NCBI GenBank assembly: GCA_002633025.1
Contig: NMRB01000650.1
Coordinates: forward strand, 179,225-243,224
Source of the DNA: Notospermus geniculatus
Lineage: Eukaryota > Nemertea > Pilidiophora > Heteronemertea > Lineidae
Length of the DNA stretch: 64,000 nt
Direction of reading: 5' to 3'
Both the position numbers and the translations under genes were made by a program. Positions 25,601 to 37,600 of the stretch are shown here, piece by piece (position 1 is the stretch's first letter; each line of letters opens with the position of its first letter). The notes under the pieces were generated by a model that was given only the letters and a program-made list of their open reading frames with translations, ran no database searches and was not told where the DNA came from.

Positions 25601-28600
25601 TCAGGATATAGGCCCCTATGTATCTCTTGTTCTACTGCATCAATAAAAGGTTTTATTTCTTTTTTACCACATTTCACTTTTTTTATTCCCTCCCCCTTGA
25701 ATTTCTGTGACGCATAGCACGTAACACTAGGGAAAAAATTAAAAAGTCAAAGATTTTTGTGTTTTATTTTTATTTTTATTCCCTCCCCTCCTACACAGGT
25801 TTTGGCCTGAAAAATCCGTAATCCAATAAATATAAAAAGTGTGGCCTTATGGCCTAGTGGTTGGCATGTTGGCCTCTGAGTTAAAAGTTGAGCAACAAAC
25901 AGTGCGATCACTACGTGGATGGGTGATCGGCACACGTGTACAATACACCCATGGTTACATGTAGCTTTACCTTGACAAACATCTTGTATCTGAGTCGATG
26001 AAGCTGTTAGTTGCTTCATCGTAGAAATTTGAAATGAGCCAACGTTTCGTGGAAAAATTTGACTTGACAGACATGCACACGTTTCAGTGTTTTCTTTTGT
26101 ATACCGGTATCTCTGTTCACACTACTGCTTCATGCATGCACATAAACACACTCATTTTCATTGTTTACTTTGAATCAAATTCATCTCATATTTGGATTCT
26201 AGCAGATTATAAAATGTCCTGTAGGGATGGTGTTTGGGCAACGATGATGTTCTGAATTTGGTGTTAGAAATTGGTGAAATGGTTTATTAAGAATTTCAAG
26301 TAGGTTGGGTGGATATTATTAAAGCTCTGGGCCCATATTCATATTAACCTACTTAAAGGACCACAGTATTTCTTCCCAATCCTCCATTACACCTACCCGC
26401 GTTAAGGGAGACCTCTATTGATGACTTGGTAAACCACGCATGCTACTACGTGCATTGTGGTGAATCATACATTCTCCAACACTGGGACGAAAGGCTTAAC
26501 TACAGTATTGGAGAATGGTGTCGGTGGCGCCAGCTGTCGACAGAAACTGGCAATACCGTGGTGCTTTAAGTCAAAGTGTGGTATTATCCTTTGTTCAACA
26601 CAAAAGATAAGTATCACACTTTCTTTGACTAAGTTTATGAATATTGACCCTGGTCTCTTTCAGATGGCAGAACTTTGTGGAATTTGATATTTTTTTCAAA
26701 TTCTTTCTGTTATATTATCCATTTACCTCAAGTCTGTTTCCAGTTCTCTAAACTAACAAACACTTCAATTCTTGCAAAAACTGCTCATGAGAATCGTATT
26801 GATTCACTGATACGGTTTAACATTTACAAATTTCAGCGTACGACGGACGCTTTTCAAAACGCTACGCGAAGAAGTTCAGGAACTTGAGATAAAAAACCAG
26901 GATCCTTCCAGGGTGGTCTTACAGGCGACAAAAAAGAGGTAAGAAAACATGTGACAGTCGGCGTTTTAGTGTTGTACGTCGTGTGTGGTGGTGATTTGGA
27001 TTGTTTACGGAGTCAGTGGCCCAGTGCTTTTTCTCCTGTACATGTAGATGTGCATATGCATAGCAGATGTTACCGTCATTGTTATCTACCCCTTGGCCAT
27101 GCTACACAGATGTGGAGAGCTAGGCGCTGCTTCACGTGAGGGGTTGCCTCCTGTGTTGGCTCTCAAGTCAACATTGTTGGTTTCCTTACCCAAAGAAGAA
27201 AGCACAAAAATTGACACACAAGGTGATAAATATCAAGAAGTCAACTTTCAGAACTTGCGAATTTTCGACCCCAAGCGGGGTCTTCCTCAGGCACTTTTCA
27301 GTTGGAGAGACCAGAAAAGACTGGTTTCCTTACAATTTATGCCGAGGCCAATGCCACAAATGCCTGCCCGGAGTTTTCTACGGTTGATTTGCCCATAGAG
27401 AGCCAAGTTCAATGAGAAAACTTCCACGTGGAGAAGTGTCTTCATTTGAGTGGAGGTTCTCTTAGTGAATTCAAAACTTTTATCACATTTTTCTCGACTA
27501 CAGCCGGAGGGAGAGGTTGGTAAGATATTTGTGGTTGTCAATACGTAGGAAGGGAAATAACGTTTAGTTTGGTCCCGGGCACTGGCCAGAGGAACTGGGA
27601 TATCAGCTCCTGTACGACCCACGGGAATTAGGTTCAGTTTGTAGGCCTGGAACCATTAGGTATTCATGAAGCCTTCGCAACTTTGCCTGCACGCAAATCC
27701 GTGAAGCGGTCAGTGAATGATAGGGCTTGTGTAACCAAACAAGTGTGCTCGCTAAGTTGCAAAGGGTTTGTGAATATGGCCCCTGTCTCTTTAGCTCAGG
27801 TGGTAGAGTGTTGGACTAAGAATCAGAAGGTCCCCGGTTCAAATCCCAGTGTGGCTGTTTGTTTCTTTATGCACTCATAGTGCGGGTCCATTATTTCGTT
27901 CTCGTCATGAAGTTTGTCGGACATACATGTAATCGGATCCACCATTACAGTTTCTCATAACTTCAGATTCAGGGCCCTAGTCCACCGAGCGTCGTCGTAA
28001 GTACATGAATGTCACGGCACCCGTTATTTCAGAATGATTCTAAACTAACCCGTATTAGCTCTTCCCTTGCATGAANATCCCCCCCCCCCCCCCGGAAATG
28101 TTTGCCCTTATTCCTTGGTGTAGATTTGGGGTCCCTTTTGCAGATTGGCTATTTACATGTATCTCCTTCATTTTTCTCCCCCGGAAAGGCCCTTAGGAGT
28201 CTTAAATCTGTATTGTTTGGATGGTGAGAATGTATATCCCTCCTTCATCAGGTCCATGTTTATTCCATGTTCAGTTCATATCTCTCAGTATAGGCCCTTT
28301 TATGTTGTGTTGGCTGGGTCCTTCTAATTCCCTCCCTGTTGTGCCCCTTCTTGTTCCTGTCTTACCCTGTTACGATTGCGCAGGAATCATCTCTCCCTTG
28401 TGGCTCATTAACCAATAGAAATGTCAGATAACAAAGTGTTAACACCTTCCTTTTCAGCATTCTACCTGTCATTAAATGATGTCTTGGGTGTCGTGTGTGT
28501 CAGGTCCATTCATTTTGCATACTGTAATACCAATTATCAGACACACATGGACCTTTTAAGCATTCTTTACCCATATAAAACATGCCGCAGGTACACTGCC

Positions 28601-31600
28601 CTCTATTGTCAAATCCCAGCACTGATTATGTCACCTTGTGCTCACGTTGATGTTTTCTTGTCGTTTGTAACCCCAGAGGAAAGTAAGTGTTGTTGACCTT
28701 TGACCTCTCAATTCATTTCTCAGTTTGTTACACATTTCTTGGTGTTTCTGTTGTAAGCTTTAAGCGTGCAGCGGTTCTGGTCACGACTCATAAAGAGAGA
28801 TTTTCTCTTGCAGTGCCAGTTTCCTCCTACATAATGTCACGAGTCGCCCAGTAGGAGCAGTCAGTTGCACTTATTGTCAAAAGATGGCAGCAAAGTTCTA
28901 GCGGACCAATACAAAAGAAAATTCTCCTGATTGGTGCTCAATCAACCATGAATGGGGTCCACAGGGCATTGAATTAGACCGTAGTGACACCTATTGGTCA
29001 ACTCAAATGACAGCTCCTATTGTGGCGATATCAGTTGTATTTGACGCTTGACCAGAACCATTGTGCACCTCGCCCACTCTTAATCGCTGCAAGCAATTTG
29101 GTTCATTCTCTGGGCCCAGTGCTCCACAGGTTAGCCAAGTCAACTGACAAACAAGTGCCTGTCGAGTTTTGCCAGTTTAAACTGGTTAGTGACACTGACC
29201 TTCGTTTCACCTTGAGAATGACCTTGGGCTTGACAATGAATGTCATGTGACCTTGACACTGAAGATGATCAAAATGCTCCATTATTCAGTTGTCATGGAC
29301 AATTGCCATTGATTGCTGCTACGTTTCGTTTGCCCCGCACAATATCATCGGTACCGTAGTTTAGAAGGCATGATCATATCACCGGGGCCCACCGTGCATA
29401 TAAAAAGCAAGCACCAGGATTATATTCATTTGAAGATTCAATCCAAATTAAGCATGACAGTGATGAAGAAAATGTATGTTTCACCATACATTGATGATGG
29501 ATCACCATACATTTTGTTATGACATGTGTACATCAATGTATGATAATTATTATCAACTTAACGTGAGACGGCATAGGCCTACATGTATGTTGATATACAC
29601 ATACCACTACTGGCCTACAGAGCAAAAAGGTGGGACGTGCTGTGGTCAAAATGTCTGCAGTGTCAGTTTCTCAGAACAGGGCATAGTAGGCTTGTCCTGA
29701 TAGATATAGGCCTATGGCTTGCACCAAGCGATGTCATTTCAACCCACCACCAGGGCCTACATTTACGTCTATTTTCCCTTTAAGAAATACCTTCGGCTGT
29801 TGCATACATGATACATCTCACGAATATTCTTGAGTCAAAGTGTCAAAGTTGCGAGAGAAGTCCCAATCTCGAACCTACGGCTCCCAGCCTCACTCTGATT
29901 TCCCGTTATATCCTACTCTAGGTGCTGCCGCATGTTTCCCTTTAATAAGATCAGTTCACGTAACCATGGTAACTCATGGATGGTAAGAAACATCATTTGA
30001 AACAGTAGTTGCTTGATGCTTCGAGGTATAGGCACTAACAATTTTGGAATCTGAAATTTGGGTCTAGTTGGCTGGAGCGCCACCTATGATCAGAAGAAAT
30101 TCATTGGTTTGATTCTGTATTATGACTGAGTAAATTTATGGTTTGCAAAGATGAGGAGGGGGTTCACAAGTTCCAACATCATCTCGGACATTTTCTTCAT
30201 CATTGCCCGACACAAAATTAGATTACTTGTGGCCTACTTGACCAAAAAACAGCGCAATATCGAAAGCTGAAATCTGCAAAGGATGTTCACAGATTCATCA
30301 GCTTCTGTTTGATACTAATCGTTAAAATATCTGTAGCGCTTCAGCAAGTAGGTTTGATAGATTGAACTAACACATCAAGCAATGCTTTCTAACCTCTCCA
30401 GGGGCGGATCCAGGATTTGGGGAAAGAGGGGGCGCCCTGTGCTAGGAACATTGAAATGTGCACCAAGTTCCAGAATGGTCAATTTTACAGATTTGTTGGC
30501 TAAAAGGGAAGGCCTAACCCGGGGGGCATTCCACCACTCTGGATCCGCACCTGTTCTCTGTACGTTTCCTGTCAGCTCAATACTAGGATCTGCTGAATCC
30601 AGTTTGAAATATTTATCAGTTTCCTCACTCATTTCATTTTCATGTTAAGAATCTGAATTCTTTCTTGTTTTCGTTTACTTTGTGTCTTCAAACATCTTTT
30701 CATCCATGAAATATTTATTTTCATGAACTGTTCGCAGTTCTGCAGATCACTGAAATACGTTAGAAACATAACTTTTTACAATTTACATGTAGGTACTAGC
30801 CATTTATGATACCTTTGTGTCCAACATGTTGACGTTATGCAGAATGTAAGCTACTGAAAGCGAAAAAATATTTGCTATGGTAATCCCCCTGTAAAGTTTC
30901 AAAGCCCGTTCCCACTGTCAACTGTTGAAGTTCGGCCTGTAAGATCTTTACGTGAGAGTTATCCCACGAGAGTTGGCTCACAATGAGCAATTTACCATCA
31001 TTGACTTCCTTACAGCTTCTGTGGACACCAGCGACCCTAACGACTGCCCATACATGGTTGAGTTGCCCAGCGACCCTAACGACTGCCCGTACATGGTTGA
31101 GTTGCCCAGCGACCCTAACGACTGCTCGTACATGGTCGAGTTGCCCAGCGACCCTAACGACTGCTCGTACATGGTCGAGTTGCCCAGCGACCCTAACGAC
31201 TGCTCGTACATGGTCGAGTTGCCCAGCGACCCTAACGACTGCTCGTACATGGTCGAGTTGCCCAGCGACCCTAACGACTGCTCGTACATGGTCGAGTTGC
31301 CCAGCGACCCTAACGACTGCTCGTACATGGTCGAGTTGCCCAGCGACCCTAACGACTGCTCGTACATGGTCGAGTTGCCCAGCGACCCTAACGACTGCTC
31401 GTACATGGTCGAGTTGCCCAGCGACCCTAACGACTGCTCGTACATGGTCGAGTTGCCCAGCGACCCTAACGACTGCTCATACATGGTCGAGTTGCCCAGC
31501 GACCCTAATGACTGCTCATACATGGTCGAGTTGCCCAGCGACCCTAACGACTGCTCGTACATGGTCGAGTTGCCCGTAGAGATCCAACTTGCATGAGAAA

Positions 31601-34600
31601 CTCTCACGTGGAGCGCCACCTTTTGGGAAAGAACAGTTCAGATCAATAAATTATCCTTATCGGATCTCACTTTATATTCATGCCTGTTTTTTTACAGCAA
31701 GTTTGGAGGCCACAGAACAGTGACAATTGGAGTTCACCCATCAAGGTCAGGCAAAACAATCGCCACAATCAAATCTAACATGTTTATCTTTCTTCTTCAG
31801 GTTGACGGAGACTGCGCGACTCCTGAAGAATGTGTTCAGCAGGTCGTCATCAAGACTGCCGGCCGGACAGACGGAACAACAGCCTCGTAAGTTGAAAAAT
31901 CTGGCATTTTTGAAAATCCTGGCATCCAGAGAACTATATAGAATCAGTGGTTTGTGGATTGGCCAGTTTTGATCTGCAGATTATATCCTAAAACAGCCCG
32001 TAACTGCCGGGGCAAGCCATACAGTCAATGGGGACTGTTGCCCACTCCCTCAATAGGTGTCACTAGTGGTTAAATCTGTTGAAATGAAACGGACATCCCG
32101 GTCCTGATCAATTTCCCACACAAAGGGCTTCCACTGTATAGGACCTGGTTCCGATATGCTCCCCTTAGCTATATGATCCCCATTGAAGGCCTGTTGATGT
32201 CAAACATATGAGAAACTTCAGAGATGTTTTGCTCTATAGATCTTTGAAAAGTTTAAACCTGGTTTGGTGTAGTTTTTCCATCTCTTTGTGTTGTGCATGG
32301 TTCAGTTACTTATGCACGGATGGTTTTTGTTCTCACCATTTCAGAAGTGTTGTAGGTTTAACAACATTCTATGCAACCTGCATGCATTAAAGATGATTTC
32401 TTTTGTTCCAAATACATGTAATACACATAAGAAACCAAAATGATCCAATAGTAATGTGAAGTTACCTCGTTATAGCATACCAGTCAACGGTTTGGAGAAG
32501 ATTTGAAGGCAAAAGCATCCATGAGTGTGATGGTAACTTTACTGAGCTCTGAAAACAACATCCTGCCAACATTTATAAGCGATCCTTCCCTCGCTGAGAA
32601 AATATACTGCTTACTAGTGGTTCCTAGGGCGGATGGAGCAGTTTCGCTGGCAGCCATCTTGGATTGTTGTATTGAAACTTCCAGGAACTCGCACAAGCTC
32701 TGGTGGGACAAAATTGGTGGGAAAATTTCAGTGAAACTTTCTCTCCTACCAGATTGAAGTGACCTGTTTCCTGGGGTTTCCGTAGAAACCAGAAAGATGG
32801 CTGCCAGTGCAGCTCATCTGCAGCAGCAGGGTGTATCGGAAACGAATGACAAAATATTAGAAAACTGCTGGTCACATTTCGATATGGTACATGTAGATTA
32901 TTATGCTAATTTGATGCGAGGGAAAATCAAGTTCTGTATGGTATTACTCGTACTGTACCTCAAGTTGGTTGTAAATCTATTTTGTTTTCGATACACTCTT
33001 GAACTTCTATAAGGAATAAGGATGTTCTTATACTTTTCAATATTTCCCGACTGTGACCCATGGGACCTTATAAGGTTGTTCTCGTCTTTGAGCCCCACAC
33101 CCACAGCACTCGGCCAACATCAAGATTATGGATGGACCACCGCGGGTGTGTCGGCAGCAAAGGCTGGGAACTATCTAGGAACCATGGGATGTCACAGGCA
33201 GTTAAGGCCCTAGGAGGGACTGACCTGAGTACCTAGACCCCTAGTCCAGGGTTCTATTTTAATATCCCACCCTTGTATAAAACTCATAAACCATCCTAAA
33301 GCGGCCCATACACTTGCAATATTATTGCACAATATGAGGATCAAAATGGGCAATATTATTGCCAATCTTTCTTCTGTCCATCATGCCAGAAGCACATGCC
33401 ACCCATTGGTTCCCATATCGTGCAGATGGTGTATCTGGGCCTTTAGCAGTTACCGGTAGGCCTTTGATTTGTTTCAAGAGGGTCACACCGATGTAACCCT
33501 TGGCGTAATCCTGTGAAAGGCTTCATAAATCATGGTACTGATTCCTGTTTTCACCTCCTTCTAGTTCTAGTGGAGGATCAGTCCAGACATGAGTATAATA
33601 TATCTGTGATATATATGCCAGAGCATTGTAAGTTCTTTCTGATTATGATAGTTCCGAGGAGGAGGGGTTGGGGGTAGATGCATGGGGAGAAACATTCTGT
33701 GTCACTGCAAGTTGACAAAAGAATGCGTGAGAACTCAAGCAGAGGGATAGGGATGATGCTCTGCAGATGATCAGATGATATTGTTACAATTCTATGAGTG
33801 ACAACCTAATTACACTTATGAGCATAGAATATACTCTGTCCACTCAGTGTCCTTGAACTTGGAAAGGCCAAGGTCATTTAGTAGATTCTAGTTTCACTTG
33901 GCTCAAGAATCATTGAAGATGTCTTGGTGGCCAGTGATCACTATCTTTCAAAATGCTCAAGATGGCATCACCAAAAATACTGTACATTGTCTCCACCTAT
34001 TGAACAGTGAGTGAACTGGAAATTGACGTTTTGAATCCATGTTGGAGTTACACCTATCCAGATCTGTCCAAAGGGGAGTGGTAGAGTGTAGAGTGTTGGT
34101 GACGTTACAGCAGAGGTTGATGTGGTGCAGGGTGAAGAAGCATGATACCTGGCTCCCCATCCCTTGCATCCCATTGCCTAGCAACCAGCTGAGACAAAGA
34201 AACCCAAAGCGCTCCAATGTGCTATGTGGCCCCCTGCAGATGACCTTTATATCCATGTGAAGTTTCGGCCCGATCGGACATCCAATATGGCCACCAGGTG
34301 GCATAACCCAAAAATCGTCAAAGTCTTTTCTGGGAATGACTTGACCCAGATTGCTCATAACTGATATGTACCTCCCTCTGTCATTAGACTGTTATGTCCA
34401 ACCCAGTGAGCACATGGTCCATTGACCATTTCATTTATATGCATGTTTTTTTACAGCAAGTTTGGAGGCCACAGAACGGTGAGAAATGGAGTTCACCCAC
34501 CAAGGTCAGGCAAAACAATTGCCACAATCAAATCTAACATCTTTAATGTTTCTTCTTCAGGTTGACGGAGACTGCGCGGCTCCTGAAGAATGTGTTCAGC

Positions 34601-37600
34601 AGGTCGTCATCAAGACTGCCGGCCGGACAGACGGAACAACAGCCTCGTAAGTTGAAAAACCTGCTATCCTTGAAAATCCTGGCATCCAGAGAACTATATA
34701 GAATCAGTGGTTTGTGGATTGGCCAGTTTTGATCTGCAGATTATATCCTAAAACAGCCCGTAACTGCTGGGGCAAGCCATACAGTCAATGGGGACTGTTG
34801 CCCACTCCCTCAATAGGTATCACTAGTGGTTAAATCTGTTGAAATGAAACGGACATCCCGGTCCTGATCAATTTCCCACACAAAGGGCTTCCACTGTATA
34901 GGACCTGGTTCCGATATGCTCCCCTTAGCTATATGATCCCCATTGAAGGCCTGTTGATGTCAAACATATGAGAAACTTCAGAGATGTTTTGCTCTATAGA
35001 TCTTTGAAAAGTTTAAACCTGGTTTGGTGTAGTTTTTCCATCTCTTTGTGTTGTGCATGGTTCAGTTACTTATGCACGGATGGTTTTTGTTCTCACCATT
35101 TCAGAAGTGTTGTAGGTTTAACAACATTCTATGCAACCTGCATGCATTAAAGATGATTTCTTTTGTTCCAAACAATACACATAAGAAACCAAAATGATCC
35201 AAATAGTAATGTGAGGTTACCTCGTTATAGCGTACCAGTCAACGGTTTGGAGAAGATTTGAAGGCAAAAGCATCCATGAATGTGATGGTAACTTTACTGA
35301 GCTCTGAAAACAACATCCTGCCAACATTTATAAGCGATCCTTCCCTCGCTGAGAAAATATAGTGCTTACTAGTGGTTCCTAGGGCGGATGGAGCAGTTTC
35401 GCTGGCAGCCATCTTGGATTGTTGTATTGAAATTTCCGGGAACTCGCACAAGCTCTGGTGGGACAAAATTGGTGGGAAAATTTCAGTGAAACTTTCTCTC
35501 CTACCAGATTGAAGTGACCTGTTTCCTGGGGTTTCCATAGAAACGATAAAGATGGCTGCCAAAGCAGCTCATCTGCAGCAGCAGGGTGTATCGGAAACGA
35601 ATGACAAAATATTAGAAAACTGCTGGTCGGGTTTCGATATGGTACATGTAGATTATTATGCTATTTTGATGCGAGGGAAAATCAAGTTCTGTATGGTATT
35701 ACTCGTACTGTACCTCAAGTTGGTTGTAAATCTATTTTGTTTTCGATACACTCTTGAACTTCTATAAGGAATAAGGATGTTCTTATACTTTTCAATATTT
35801 CCCGACTGTGACCCATGGGACCTTATAAGGTTGTTCTCGTCTTTGACCCCCACACCCACAGCACTCAGCCAACATCAAGATTATGGATGGACCACCGCGG
35901 GTGTGTCGGCAGCAAAGGCTGGGAACTATCTAGGAACCATGGGATGTCACAGGCAGTTAAGGCCCTAGGAGGGACTGACCTGAGTACCTAGACCCCTAGT
36001 CCAGGGTTCTATTTTAATATCCCACCCTTGTATAAAACTCATAAACCATCCTAAAGCGGCCCATACACTTGCAATATTATTGCACAATATGAGGATCAAA
36101 ATGGGCAATATTATTGCCAATCTTTCTTCTGTCCATCATGCCAGAAGCACATGCCACCCATTGGTTCCCATATCGTGCAGATGGTGTATCTGGGCCTTTA
36201 GCAGTTACCGGTAGGCCTTTGATTTGTTTCAAGAGGGTCACACCGATGTAACCCTTGGCGTAATCCTGTGAAAGGCTTCATAAATCATGGTACTGATTCC
36301 TGTTTTCACCTCCTTCTAGTTCTAGTGGAGGATCAGTCCAGACATGAGTATAATATATCTGTGATATATATGCCAGAGCATTGTAAGTTCTTTCTGATTA
36401 TGATAGTTCCGAGGAGGAGGGGTTGGGGGTAGATGCATGGGGAGAAACATTCTGTGTCACTGCAAGTTGACAAAAGAATGCGTGAGAACTCAAGCAGAGG
36501 GATAGGGATGATGCTCTGCAGATGATCAGATGATATTGTTACAATTCTATGAGTGACAACCTAATTACACTTATGAGCATAGAATATACTCTGTCCACTC
36601 AGTGTCCTTGAACTTGGAAAGGCCAAGGTCATTTAGTAGATTCTAGTTTCACTTGGCTCAAGAATCATTGAAGATGTCTTGGTGGCCAGTGATCACTATC
36701 TTTCAAAATGCTCAAGATGGCATCACCAAAAATACTGTACATTGTCTCCACCTATTGAACAGTGAGTGAACTGGAAATTGACGTTTTGAATCCATGTTGG
36801 AGTTACACCTATCCAGATCTGTCCAAAGGGGAGTGGTAGAGTGTAGAGTGTTGGTGACATTGCAGCAGAGGTTGATGTGGTGCAGGGTGAAGAAGCATGA
36901 TACCTGGCTCCCCATCCCTTGCATCCCATTGCCTAGCAACCAGCTGAGACAAAGCATGAAAAGCTTTGTAAATTTAGCACACCCAATGATGATGTCTATA
37001 GCAAAACATGTTTAGACTCCTGCATCTACCCCAGCATCCCTCTAACCTTGTCCAGCAACCGTCACCGACACTGTCTCCACTCGGTCACTTTCTCTGGCAC
37101 AAACTTCAAGTAAATTTGTCCTGTTCACCACCACGAACCTAACATTGGTACTAACCTCACCCAAGCTTTCGGTGTGTTTGTTTGCTTATGGTCCGTCATT
37201 GTAGTTTGATATTGGGCGAAGCTAGGCCCTTGGGACGATCATATAGAAACTGTTGACATGTGTGATTCAGAAGTTAAGGTTGAGGAGCCATGGTGGTGTA
37301 GTGCCAGCCTCAGGTTTCTAACAACATTGGTCTTGGGTTCATGATCTACAGCATGAGGCCCTGGACAGGTACTTTGGCAAAATGGGCCTCCTCTGATCCC
37401 CAACCAGTGTTAGCCACCCAAAATAAAGCATTGAGTCCCCAGATATAGTGATATGAACTGCAGTTTGGCTGTAGGTGGCCCTTGTTGCTTTGGTCGGCAC
37501 TGGGAAAACTTGGCCGATAGGTGCCATGGGATAGCTTTCACCCGGGGCCAGCCCTGCATATCACGATCTATAGAAATACACAGTACTCCCCCAGGGTCTA

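Larger units (their letters stand above)
25338..26836 (+). other. ATP8A: ATP8A intron 24
   Basis: A 1.5 kb intron. It holds a TTA-flanked Harbinger-like MITE (25437-25846) and a foldback repeat (about 26328-26662) that is split by a TTAA-flanked MITE (26353-26569). The stretch 25990-26320 shows nothing recognisable. Confidence 0.6.
26939..31800 (+). other. ATP8A: ATP8A intron 25
   Basis: A 4.9 kb intron. It holds a foldback element with the TTGGCTCTC core (27128-27445), a tRNA-like SINE (27784-27900), a poly-C run with an ambiguous base (28076-28093), a dispersed repeat (28914-29027) and a second foldback with a 39-bp minisatellite (30946-31616). The stretches 28094-28900 and 29030-30940 show no supported gene. 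Confidence 0.6.
31683..34199 (+). repeat. 2.5 kb tandem duplication, unit 1
   Basis: It starts near TTTTTTTACAGCAAGTTTGG and ends at CAGCTGAGACAAAG. It contains ATP8A exon 26 copy 1. Unit 2 begins 2760 bases later and is nearly identical, with scattered substitutions and small indels. Confidence 0.93.

Noticed and set aside
27784-27860. A functional tRNA gene
   Set aside because: The anticodon stem is mismatched and the segment recurs with its flank at 20312.
31030-31575. Regularly spaced repeats resembling a CRISPR array
   Set aside because: The units are contiguous with no unique spacers, and the genome is animal.
30952-31596. Long open frames of about 200 codons on both strands with a 13-residue repeat
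   Set aside because: They come from a 39-bp minisatellite, whose length is a multiple of three; all long frames disappear outside the array, and it lies inside an intron.
32797-33012. 71-codon frame repeated at 35552-35767
   Set aside because: The repetition is explained by the 2.5 kb tandem duplication, and the frame has no motif or splice context.
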